This document shows positions 46,977-57,991 of a DNA stretch of 64,000 nucleotides, in pieces; within the stretch, counting starts at the first letter, position 1; the number at the start of each line of letters is the position of its first letter. Below the pieces are notes generated by a model. That model did not search any database and was not told where the DNA came from. It saw only the letters and a program-made list of their open reading frames with translations. This DNA is from Boesenbergia rotunda (taxonomy: Eukaryota; Streptophyta; Magnoliopsida; Zingiberales; Zingiberaceae). Made by a program: the position numbers and the translations under genes. Location: positions 442,534-506,533 of the forward strand of contig JAGFNQ010002300.1 in NCBI GenBank assembly GCA_024364735.1. The letters run 5' to 3'.

Positions 46977-47749
46977 ATCCCCAAGGACAAGATTCACATC
47001 TTGCCAAACCATTATCGTGGCTATAGTCCAGGAGGAGCCAAATTGAAAACAATAGTTATTATTAGATAAAAATTCAATTCTTGATTGCAATTTGCCTGTT
47101 TGCTTGTTTACTTAATTTCTGCAATTTACCATGCTTAGACTAAGGAATGGTTAGTTTAAGGACTAAACAAACTTAACTGAAATTTGAACAACATAGTATT
47201 GGGTGGCGGTGAGATGATAGTACGTTAGGGAAACCAACTCTAATAAGGTCAAGTATACTTGGTCTCTTTAGACTGGTGAAACTAGCCGAAGCTACCGATC
47301 CAAAACTCAAACTAGTTAGACCAGAATTTTTCAAAGATTAATTTTGAAAATGAAATTTCATTAAAAGGCTTTGTCAAGGAAAGGGTTGATGATCCAATAA
47401 GGCTACGGCCAAAGAAGGCCTAGTGCCTCGCCAAGACCTGGAAGCCAATTTTTGAAATTCAAATTCAAATTATTCTTTGTCAAATTCAAATCTAACACAA
47501 ATTTTCAGTTACTTGTAGACTTAAACATTCTTTTCAAAATAAATTCAACTGTTTTCAAAATTAATTAAGATTTTCAAAATAAATCATGTTTTTTTTAAAA
47601 AAATTTCTTTTATCAAAACCTGTCTCACAAAACCTATAAGGCTAACATGATTGAAAACCCTAGATTTGGGTGAGACAGACTAGGCCGTGAAAATCAATTT
47701 AGGCTATTCCTGATTCTAATTGGATCCAAATCAACAAAACTCTTTATGT
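46977..47749 (+). other. Gag-pol gap with splice-acceptor-like end
   Basis: About 770 bp of AT-rich DNA show no open frame. It ends TTTATGTGTAG immediately before protease codons. Element A has the same TTTATGTGTAG before its protease. This could be an intron acceptor or a decayed coding stretch. Confidence 0.45.
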
Positions 47750-49497
47750 GTAGGAACATAAAGATTTGGACCAATGGATGTTGGATAGCGGTTGCTCCAG
47801 ACACATGACTGGAGATAAATTGAAATTCACCAAACTCAAGTTCAAGAACCTAGGCTCTGTGGCATTTGGCAACAATGCTACACTCAAGGTAATTGGGTCA
47901 GGTAATATTGAACTCATATCTAACTTTATTATTAAGAAAGTACTCTTGGTTGACCAATTCAATTTTAACTTGCTTAGCATAAGTCAATTGTGTGACTCTG
48001 ATTATATAGTTACCTTTAACAATTCTAACTGCCTAATTAGAAACGTACAAGACTCAGAAATCATGCTTAAGGGTACTAGGAAAAATAATGTTTACACTAT
48101 AAACCTTCCCCTAGTACCTAAATGCATGTTAACCCAGTTAGAACAATCAAACCTCTGGCATAGGAGACTAGGTCACACCAACCTAAGAACTATTTCAAAA
48201 ATCACCCAACTTGGCTTAATTAAAGGTATTCCCAAGATTAAAAATCATGAAAACCTAATCTGTGAATCTTGCAATCAAGGTAAACAAACCAGATTTAATC
48301 ACAAACTAATTCAATCTGATCTAACTCAAACCACACTTGAGCTCCTGCACCTTGACCTATTTGATTCACACGGAGCCAAGTCACTAAGCGGAAGCCGGTA
48401 CTGCTTAGTAATAGTTGATGATTATTCTAGGTTCACCTGGGTTAGGTTTCTAAAGACCAAAGATGAAACCCTAAACCTACTTAATGAATTCTGTAAATTA
48501 ATTGAAAATCAAAACGATACTAAAATCAAAAGACTTAGAAGTGACCACGGGGGAGAATTTGAAAATCAACAGTTCGAGGAATTCTGTAAGGTAAACGGGT
48601 ATATACATGAATTTTCATGTCCTAGAACCCCCCAACAAAATGGGATAGTCGAAAGAAAAAATAGAACACTACAGGAAGCCGCTAGGGCAATGATCAATGA
48701 ATTTAACTTAGCAAACCAATATTGAGCAGAAGCAATTAGTACGGCTTGCTACATCCAAAATAGGGTCCTGATTAACAAGCGACACAACAAAACACCCTAT
48801 GAACTATATTACCATAGACTCCCAAATCTACACTACCTAAGGGTCTTTGGATGCAAAGTCCATATCCTAAACACCAAAAACTACTTAGGAAAATTCCAAT
48901 CTAAGTCAACCCCAGACATTTTCTTAGGATACTCAACAATGAGTAGAGCCTATAGGGTTTACAACAACCAAACCAACAAAATCGAAGAAACAACCAATCT
49001 AATATTTGATGAAGAAAGTAATTCCAATCCAAATCTAACTTCATCAAACACTGATCAAGAAGATAATCAACAAATTGGTGAATCCTTAATTAAACCTATA
49101 AACGAACTAACCATTGAACCAACTAGTGAATCAAATGAACCAATTATTAAACCAATAATTGAACCAGCTCAAAGAGTTGAATCAAATAGTGAACCAAACC
49201 GACCAGCCAGACCTGAGACTGAACCAAGTTCTAGAAAATCCAAAAAACCCAGACTCAGTCACCCAACCGATCAAATTGTGGGTGATCCAACTCTAGGAGT
49301 CAGGACTAGATCCTCCTATAGGAACCTTAGTCAAATAGAAATGATTTCAAAAATAGAACCTAAAACTATAGATGAAGCCCTACCTGATCCTGATTGGATC
49401 ATAGCTATGCAGGAAGAATTAGCCCAATTTGAGAGGAACCAAGTCTGGGAACTAGTGCCTAAACCTGCAGGCAAATCCATCATTGACACTAAGTGGG
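47750..49497 (+). pseudogene. Protease-integrase and RT start, element B
   Basis: The protease active site DSG (47784-47792) in WMLDSGCSRHMTGDK opens the frame. GAG-pre-integrase follows with the zinc motif (LWHRRLGHTN ... CESCNQGKQ). The integrase catalytic residues are in LLHLDLFD, LRSDHGGEFE and QQNGIVERKNR. A TGA at 48723-48725 replaces a tryptophan. The frame continues with TACYIQNR, VFGCKVHILN and YSTMSRAYRVYN, an acidic/proline linker, DQIVGDPTLGVRTRSSYRN, and the RT start to DTKW at 49497. The solo LTR enters here (GTGGG duplication). Confidence 0.9.
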
Positions 49498-49984
49498 TGT
49501 AACGCCCGCTTTTTTTTTTCTTTCCATAAAGCGGCGTTACGTTAACATACTTAGGGCATGTAGTCATCATAAGACAGCGGAATAACTTTAAGACTTACAC
49601 ATACATGCCCTACTACCATTCCTAACATAATGACATGGGAACTTGGCATATTAACTTTATACTTAGCATCATATTATACTTAGCATCATGTCATACTTAG
49701 CATCATGTCATATGGTCGCATAAGTCACCATTCAAGCACCTAAGTAGTAAAGGTAAAGTTCTAGCATAAAACGAGTAAACATATTGTTTTCTTGGCCAAG
49801 TCACTACCACATACATGCATTCTTGCCCTCCTGCTACTTCCTTACAGTCCCCTTGCGTGATCTGCGGTATAAGGAAATAAGACTATAAGCACACATGCTT
49901 AGTAAGACTCTTTCCTACTCACTAAAATCATTCATCACTTAATCATAAGCACACGAAACATAGATATAACTTCATACTTGAACA

Positions 49985-50610
49985 TAACTATAAATAAACT
50001 TTCATGGCATGATACATGACATAACATAAACTAAACATTCTTAACATGCATGATACATGACATAAACATAAACATAACTTAAACATTCTTAACATGCATG
50101 ATACTTGGCATAAACATAAACATAAATTAAACATTCTTAACATGCATGATACATGGCATAGACATAAACATAACTTAAACATTCTTAACATACATGATAC
50201 TTGGCATAAACATAGGCATAAATTAAACATTCTTAACATGCATGGTACATGACATAAACATAAACATAAATTAAACATTCTTAACATGCATGGTACATGA
50301 CATAAACATAAATTAAACATTCTTAACATGCATGATACATGGCATAAACATAAACATAAATTAAACATTCTTAATATGCATGATACATGACATAAACATG
50401 AACATAAATTAAACATTCTTCACATGCATGATACATGACATAAACATAAACATAAATTAAACATTCTTAACATGCATGATACATGACATAAACATAAACA
50501 TAACTTAAACATTCTTAACATGCATGATACTTGGCATAAACATAAACATAAATTAAACATTCTTAACATGCATGATACATGACATAAACATAGGCATAAA
50601 TCATTTACTA
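49985..50610. repeat. 48-bp tandem repeat, about 13 units
   Basis: The unit holds AAACATTCTTAACATGCATG, then ATACATGACATAAACATAA. ATTCTT starts at 50037, 50085 and 50133, which gives the period. Units vary at TGACAT/TGGCAT. Minus-strand frames of MFNLCLCLC type arise from it and are not genes. Confidence 0.93.
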
Positions 50611-52819
50611 TCATGCTTATTTCTTGACATGAAACATAAGTATAAGACTTTACTATCATGGCATAATGCATAACATGAATGCATGAGTCTAATGCATATA
50701 CATAAGGATGCTTAACTTTTAAAATAATACTTTTAAATACTTAAACATCATCATAACATCATTGGGGGTCCCCGGCTTGTACCACATACATACATCATAA
50801 GCGCGCATCCCTAAGTAAATACGAGGTAGCGAGCCTCGACCTACTAGGGTAAGGACAGCATAGTCGGTAGTCCCAGAACCGGGGCGTTCTTAAGGTGCCC
50901 ATCCCTGTTGTACAGCTTCGGTAGTGCCAGAATCGTGGACAGCATAGTCGGTAGTCCAGAACCGGGGCGTTCTTAAGGTGCCCATCCCTTGGACCCATAC
51001 TTCGGTCCGGTACAAGCTCATTCATAAAGTAAAATACTTTACATGCTTCATCATTCATAAGACATGACATACATCTTCATTCATAAAACATGGCATGCAT
51101 CTTCATTTATAACATGGCATGCATCTTCATTCATAACATGACATGCATCTTCATTCATAAACATAGCATGTGTAACGACCCGGCCCGTCTACCGGCCCAT
51201 TTACCGGTCTCACGACCGTTGTACCGTCGTACCGTCAACCATCGACCTTGTCGTCATTCATAACATGGCATGCATCTTTATTCATACAACATAGCATACA
51301 CTTTCACTCATAAACATAACATACATCTTCATTCATAGAACATGACCTACTTTCATAAACATCATTCTTATTCCTAGAGCTTGCATGATCATGGCATATA
51401 AGGTAAACATTGCATTACATCCATTGAACATGACATGTTTGCATAGACATTTATCCTAATCCATAGAACTTGCATGATCATGATTGCATAAGATAAACAT
51501 TGCATTTCATACATAAGCATGGTATTTATCTCAAGCATGCATGGGTAGGACTTCCATAAACATACCATCTTTCATCAACGTACATGGCATAAGACATAAG
51601 ACATTCATAAATAAACCCTATTAAGCATGACATCCAATCATAAACATACAAACATAAAACATGGTGCTTAAGGTTAGGGTTGTAGGTAACATAATTTCTA
51701 CCACATGCTTGAACCTTGATACATATATATATATATACTTCATAATAAAGCATAAATTATCATTCTTCAAACCCTAACTCCATCCAAACCCTAAATTCCT
51801 TTGCTTGGTCGAAACCTATAGGGAAGGGTTCCATCATTCAATTAACATGTAAGATAGCATAAGGTAAAGAACCAACCATACATTACTTATAAGACCATGG
51901 AGAACCATTAGGGCTCATAATTAGGGCTAATCCTAACCTTTAGCCCCTCTTCATAAGGCTGGCCGAAACCCTCCAAGTCCATGAGTACATGGAAAAATTC
52001 CATAAAAACCCCAATCAAACATTAAACACCAACCATACCCTACCATAGGGCCATTAGGACCCTTGCTTGAGGGAAGTCCTAACCTTTTTGCCCTAGACCC
52101 TTCTTGGCCGAAACTTACAAGGGTCACAAGACCTTGTGAAAATTCACATAAGTCACCCTCAATCCCCCTTATAGCATGATAATACATAAAACACATACTT
52201 GAAGTTTTAGACCCAACCCTACCCATGGGTTCTTGAGGTTGGCCGAAACCCTAGGAGGTCCTAGGGTACCCCAAAATTTCTCCAAATCTCATTTTAACTT
52301 ATATTCATTATGGAAAAATATTAGAAAGCATGAGAAGTATTTTTAACATCATTTTGGACCCAAAAACCCTAAGGGCCGAAAGTCATAGGGTCACACCTCA
52401 TGGTTTCTTCAATATAAATCCCAAAACCAACTTTATATCATGCTAAACATCATAAAGGAACTATTATACCATAGGTGAGGGAGTCTTACCTTGGTTGATC
52501 TTGATTATAAACCTTAGATTTGAGAGAAGGATGGAAATCTTGTTGCCTCTTGACCACCCTTAGCCCTTGTACCCTTGTAAAAACCTTAGATCTTGGAGAT
52601 GGAGCCTTGGTGGAACTTTTTCCAAGGGAGATCTCCCCTTGAAGTGTTCGGCTAGAATGAGAAGGAGGGAGGAAGAAAAGTGACTTGATGGAAGAAGAGA
52701 AGTAACCCCCCATGCCTCTCTTTATAACTCATCAAGGAGGGTAAGTGAAGAGTCATGGTGTCTCTTCATTTCCCCCTAAGCCTTAACCATAATCCACTTC
52801 ATTTCCTCATAGCACTCCC

Positions 52820-52895
52820 TTGCTAGGTGAATTGGTTAGAGCATGCATGGTTGTACAAGAGGTCCAAGGTTCAATCCTTGGTGCATGCACTAATT
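52820..52895 (+). ncRNA. tRNA-like sequence within LTR
   Basis: TTGGTTAGAGCATGC resembles a pol III A box and D arm, and CCAAGGTTCAATCCTTGG has a B box and a stem-loop like a T arm. The acceptor stem and anticodon arm are not convincing. It may be a SINE head or a decayed tRNA. Confidence 0.4.
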
Positions 52896-53208
52896 TTTTT
52901 TCATTTATTTTTATTTTATTTTCCTAATATTTCGAAAATCCCCTAAAAATTCTCCCATAATTATGTTAATATTTCTCCTTAAAATCCCTTTATATTTCTA
53001 TAAATTTTTACCTAAATTCACCAATAATCATGGTGCTAGAAAGCCCATATAAGGCCCATTAGTGCATATTTCCCCGATTTAAATGGAAAAGTCATGGATT
53101 TCTAGGCTACAATTTGTGTTAATATTTCTAGGCCCCTCGAAAAATTATCTAGACATGCTCAATATTTTAAAGAAATATTAAGAGAATTTTTCGGGTCGTT
53201 ACAGTGGG

Positions 53209-54363
53209 TGTTTAGGACAACCCCCTGGGTTTGAGGACTTATAAAGACCTGACCACGTGTTCAAACTTACTAAAGCATTATATGGGATAAAACAAGCACC
53301 TAGAGCCTGGTATGAACGCTTGTCAACTTACTTAATTTCTAAAGAATTTAAACAGGGACAAATTGACTCAACCTTATTTATTAAAACCCTAGGAAAAGAT
53401 ATATTCATTGCCCAAATCTACGTAGATGACATAATCTTTGGGTCCACCAACTCAAACTTTCTAAAAGAATTTGTTAAAATAATAGAAAATAAATTTGAAA
53501 TGAGCTTAGTTGGTGAGCTTAACTTTTTCCTAGGATTACAAATCAAACAAACTAGGGATGGAAATCATGTCCATCAATCCAAATATGCTAAAGAGTTAAT
53601 AAAAAAATTTAAAATGGATAACTCTAAAAGCATAAGTACCCCCATGGCCACTAATATAAAAATAGACAGTGACCCTGATGGTAAACTAGTAGACCTTAAA
53701 CTCTATAAAAGTATGATAGGAAGTCTACTGTACCTTACAGCCAGCAGACCTGATATTCTTTTTGCTGTAGGGATGTGCGCTAGATACCAAACCTGTGCTA
53801 AGGAAACGCACTTAGCAGCCCTAAAAAGAATACTAAGATATGTCAAGGGCACCCTAAATGTAGGGATTTGGTATCCTAGGATCTCAACCTTCGACTTGTC
53901 AGGATACTCGGACTCTGACTACGCAGGTTGTAAATTAGATAGAAAGAGCATAAGTGGAAGCTGCCAACTATTATGAAACAGTCTAGTAAGTTGGTGCAGC
54001 AGAAAACAACACTGTGTAGCTCTATCCACAACTGAAGCTGAGTATGTTGCCTTAGGAGAGTGTGTAGTACAACTTTTATGGATGATGCACACTCTTAAGG
54101 ACTTTCAGCTCAATTACACCCAAACCCAAGTTTTTATTGACAATATAAGCTCAATTAATCTAACTAAAAACCCAATCCAACATTCCAGAACTAAACACAT
54201 AGAAGTTAAGCACCATTTTGTAAGAGATCATATAGCCAGGGGTAAGATAGTCCTTAAGCATGTAGACTCTAAATCTAACTTAGCTGACATATTCACCAAA
54301 CCCCTACCTGAGTCTGAGTTCAGTTCACTAAGAAGGCAGTTAGGATTATGCTTGGTAGAATAG
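53209..54363 (+). pseudogene. RT and RNase H, element B
   Basis: After WVFR the central RT is missing: the next codons are QPPGFEDL, a deletion of about 80 residues at ~53219. A TAA lies at 53242-53244. RT then reads LTKALYGIKQAPRAWYERL, the active site YVDD (53419-53430) in IYVDDIIFGSTN, GELNFFLGLQI, STPMATN and GSLLYLTASRPDI. A TGA at 53974-53976 falls before SLVSWCSRKQ. RNase H has STTEAEYVALGECV, IDNISSINL, RTKHIEVKHHFVRDH and LADIFTKPLP. It ends in TAG at 54361. Confidence 0.92.
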
Positions 54364-55476
54364 GTTAACTTTGCTTTTTGGTTTTTCTACTACTTCAGCC
54401 CTTAAAATTTTCAAATGTTTTTAAAATCAGTTTTTAAAGTTTTTTTAAATGTTTTCAAAATCAAATTTTAACTTAGTTTTGAAAATTTTTAAAATATTTT
54501 TCGACTTAGTTTTATTTTAAAACTACCCCCTTCAAAACTAGGGCTTTTTCGCAAATGGACTTAGCCTAGGCCCTAACCCTAGAACTGCATGCACCTATAG
54601 ATTTAGAAGCCAGCATCTCACAAGCACCTTAGGATTCTTTTGATTGATAACCTAGAATGGAGTGAGATGCTTAGGTCTTTGCCTTAATTCAAGATGCTTT
54701 AAGTCAGTGCATCTGCAGTAATTGGGGCACTAAATACAAACTACACAGTAATCAAGTTAAGTGTCAAGTTTAGAAAATCTAACTTGAACAGAATACTTAA
54801 CTTGACTAACCTCAGCAAAAACTACTGTTTAATAACAGTTAGTAAGTAGTTAATTGGGTTAGACAGGACCCTAAAAGAAACTGATTTGGTTTAGTTCATA
54901 TCCTGAATTGGGTCAGTACAGCAAAATAATGCAATTTATTATTTCACTTTTATGCAATCATCCTGTTTCTGCTATATTTATTTGTTTTTTGATATATGGC
55001 AAAGGGGGAGAGATAGGAAAGGAGGAAAGGAGAGTTTAAAATTCTCTAAAAAATTCTCTAAAATTTCTTATATAAATTTTTTTTCAAAATTTCAAACTCT
55101 ATCCTTTATTCTAAGTATTTCAAAACTTAAGTTTGCAAAATTTTTCTAAGTATTTCAAAACTTAAGTTTGCAAAATTATTCTAAGTATTTCAAAACTTAA
55201 GTTTGCAAAATTTTTCTAAGTACTTAAATTTTTTATGCTCAACTTAAAGTTTTTTCTAAGTATATAAACATAAACTTTCCAAAACTTGTTTTGGAAAATA
55301 TATCTTGAAAAAACTGTTCTAAGTAAAAATTAATCCATCTTTAGACTTAGAACTTAATTTTCAAAAACCCCATGAATTTTTGAAATATCTAGGGGGAGAT
55401 TCCTTCCAGGGGGAGGGAACAAAAATTTATTTTTTATTTATTAACTTAACTTTTTGAACTAGGGTTGCCATAAATC
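54364..55476 (+). other. 3' non-coding region of element B
   Basis: It is AT-rich with no env-like ORF. It contains a ~48-bp repeat on TTCTAAGTATTTCAAAACTT at ~55115-55225 and extra purine tracts (AAAGGGGGAGAG near 55001, TAGGGGGAGATT near 55390, CAGGGGGAGGG near 55407). Confidence 0.75.
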
Positions 55477-55490
55477 AAAAAGGGGGAGAT
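55477..55490 (+). other. Polypurine tract of element B
   Basis: AAAAAGGGGGAGAT adjoins the 3' LTR start. Confidence 0.9.
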
Positions 55491-56856
55491 TGTTGGTGCA
55501 GAAAGCACCCAAGTCAAACCTGTATTTTGATAATGGCAACAGGGTTCAAAAGTTAAGGTATATTGATTATCTAACATATTACTCAAGTGTGCAGGCAAAG
55601 CCCTAGCGAAGGATTGCTAGGCACCTGGCGTAGGAATACTAGGATACAAAGCACTAGCGAAGGACTGCTAGGCACCTGGCGAAGGAATACCAGGATACAA
55701 AGCCCTAGCGAAGGACAGCTAGGCACCAGGCGAAGGGCAGCTTGGTACTGAAGACCTAGCGAAGGACAGCTAGGCACCAGGCGAAGGGCAGCTTGGTACT
55801 GAAGACCTGGCGAAGGACAGCTAGGCGCCTGGCAAAGGACTGCTGGGCAAAAGTCCAACTGGAGGAGCCGGTTGGCATCAGGTACATTCTCCCGAGAGGA
55901 GTAGGTGAGGACGCATTCCCCGACGAGGGAACAGTAGGCGTCGGTTCGACCTAGGGCTCCATTTTGGAGACCCAAAGTCAGATCCAAGATAGCTAAAGCT
56001 GTATAAACTAACATCTTATTGTTTTATGTTGTTTTGGACTAACCCTGGATGCAGGACCGAAGGAACGAGTGTTTGCAGCTCAGAGAGCCTCAAAGGAGTG
56101 AGGCAAAGGCTGAGTAGGGCGCCCGGAGTGTCCCGGGCGCCCCCAAGGTGAACACAAAACAAGGTAAACCAAGGTGAGCTTCGGCAGCTTATGGGCGGGG
56201 CGCCCCCGTGCTCCCGGGCGCCCCCAGGTGAAGCCAACGAAGCAAGCCAGCGAGAAGCCAAACGGATGAGAGTTGACCCGGTCAATCCGGGCGCCCCCAG
56301 TGTCCCGGGCGCCCCCAGTCAAAATTTGATCCCGAGTTTAAAGGGATTAGAGCTGATCGAGAAGAACTCGGATCGGCTGACACGTGGGGGGGGGGGGGGC
56401 GCCCCCGACGTTCCGAGCGCCCCCAGGTGCTATAAAAAGGGACCTCGACCCCAAGGCTTCAACACTCAATTCATTCAACGCAACCACGCTTTTCTGCTCC
56501 CGCGCTCTGCTCCAGAAACCTCCCGACTCGAGATACAAGCGCCGACGACGTCCCTCTGCTCCGAGAAACATTCCACACCGGACGTCGATAACGAAGAGCA
56601 ATTTCCTTTTTGTGTTTACTATACTGCAATTGTAAATCTATTTGTAAACCGTTTTGCGCACATATAGAATTGTCCGCAGTAAACGGTCAACGACCATGGG
56701 CCTTGGAGTAGGAGCCGAACGCGACTCCGAACCAAGTAAAAAACTTGGTGTTTGCGTTTGTTTGTTTTAATTTCCGCTGCGTAATTTCTCTATTTCTTAA
56801 ATCCGAGCGTTTTCCGATATTCACCCCCCCCCTCTATCAGTTCTCTCGATCTAACA
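55491..56856 (+). mobile_element. 3' LTR of element B
   Basis: It matches 43811-45206 closely and has one ~30-bp repeat unit fewer. The TATA box is TATAAAAAGG (56431-56440). Confidence 0.92.
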
Positions 56857-57488
56857 GAAATCACCCAAAAGACGAAAAACCAAAAGACTGGTCAGTTTGA
56901 CCATGTCAAACAAGGCCCTCGAAAAAAGAAGAATTTAATTATTACTAAGAAGACTCGATCCCAAGACCTCACCTAATATAGGTTGCCATGGTTACCAATT
57001 GAGATAGCAATTAAAGATACTGAGAGGCTGCCGATGATTCTACTTGAAGATGATAACATCGAAGTCTAAAGCAGATGATAAAGTCTTAAAGGATAAAACC
57101 TTATCCTTGAATCAGATCCAATGGATGCAGTTTAATCCCATCCAAGATCAACTATCCAGATTACATCCATGGATCAACGACCAAGAGAAAATTTCTCAAC
57201 AATCAACAATCCAGATTTATTCTCTTGGGCTATAAATAGGCTTAGAGTTTCAACCTTTTCAATGATTCAATTATTTCATTCTTGTAAACTCTCTAAAAGT
57301 CGAGCGTGCTATTTTTGTAAGGCTTCTCCGCCACAAGGAGATTTTTATTAAGCGTCTACTGCCTTGGAAGCAACGTTCTCAGTTGCGACCAAGTTTCTTT
57401 TTATTAAAGACGAGTGCCTCCACTTTCATATTTTTTTTACCGTCTATTCACCCCCCCTCTAGCCGGTCCAACCCGATCCAACATAATT

Positions 57489-57991
57489 TTGGATATCAAA
57501 TGGTAGACCTACCCAATACAAGACCAAAAAGAAAAAATTTTCATGGTCTTTATGAAAAATCCAAGGTTGAAGAAATAATGATAGAAAATTAAGTTTTAAG
57601 GTCAAAACTTGAATCATTAGAAAAATCCCTTAAAAGAATAAAAAATCTTCTTAAGGGATCAAAGGTTCAAAATCTAGATCCAGGAAAACAAGGACCCTCT
57701 AGAGGCAAGAAAAGTTTGGGGAACAAACCAAAAGCCAAGGATGATGGGCCTTCATATCATAGAGTTTCATATAGGTATGGAACTAAATCTAGGTCTAGGA
57801 GTCAAGTCAAAGTCATAAGAGAGGCTATCCCTAGAGTTGACCAAGACATGACCAACATGACTAAGGTTTCAGAGAAGCCTAGGAAAGTCATTCGGAAGGT
57901 ATCGAGGGAAGTCATCCCTAGTGAATACCTAGAACACTCAAGGAGCACCAATAGGTTTTGGGTTCCTAGGAGTGTATTTGGCACATACTAG
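57489..57991 (+). pseudogene. Gag of gag-only element, 3' part
   Basis: This continues the gag cut at 43489. It has MVDLPNTRPKRKNFHGLYEK, then a coiled coil (SKLESLEKSLKRIKNLLKG), a basic tail with SYHRVSYRYGTKSRSRSQ, and the end NRFWVPRSVFGTY with a TAG at 57989. The WVP tail is shared with the other gags here. One TAA at 57590 breaks it. No pol follows. Confidence 0.8.

Larger units (their letters stand above)
49498..53203. mobile_element. Solo gypsy-type LTR (3706 bp) in RT, TSD GTGGG
   Basis: It starts TGTAACGCCCGC and ends GGTCGTTACA, with exact GTGGG at 49493-49497 and 53204-53208. The RT frame resumes after it at WVFR. No coding domain is present. It contains a 48-bp tandem array, a ~92-bp duplication (50846-50990), a GC-rich patch (51174-51246) and a tRNA-like patch (52820-52895). 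TGTAACG...CGTTACA ends are typical of large gypsy LTRs. Confidence 0.88.
43811..56856 (+). mobile_element. Sirevirus-like Ty1/copia element B, TSD GAAAT
   Basis: This is a full-length element with LTRs 43811-45206 (1396 bp) and 55491-56856 (1366 bp), and exact GAAAT at 43806-43810 and 56857-56861. Inside are a primer site, gag, protease-integrase-RT-RNase H and a purine tract. A 3.7-kb solo LTR sits in RT. Gag has one premature stop and one frameshift, and pol has several stops plus an RT deletion, so it is not autonomous. The LTR copies are very similar by eye, so insertion is fairly recent compared with its neighbours. Confidence 0.95.
43490..57483 (+). mobile_element. Solo LTR (~943 bp) split by element B, TSD TAATT
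   Basis: The left part (43490-43810) starts TGTAAGTACCCCTGG and the right part (56862-57483) ends CGATCCAACA. Exact TAATT lies at 43485-43489 and 57484-57488. It is the reverse orientation of the LTR family at 16735-22047 (shared rows such as GAGTCTAACTCCGGTTGGCC). No primer site or purine tract adjoins it. Element B then inserted into it at GAAAT. Confidence 0.9.

Noticed and set aside
49988..50671. Long minus frames of repeated MFNLCLCLC peptides
   Set aside because: They are translations of the 48-bp tandem array inside a solo LTR, with no independent coding support.
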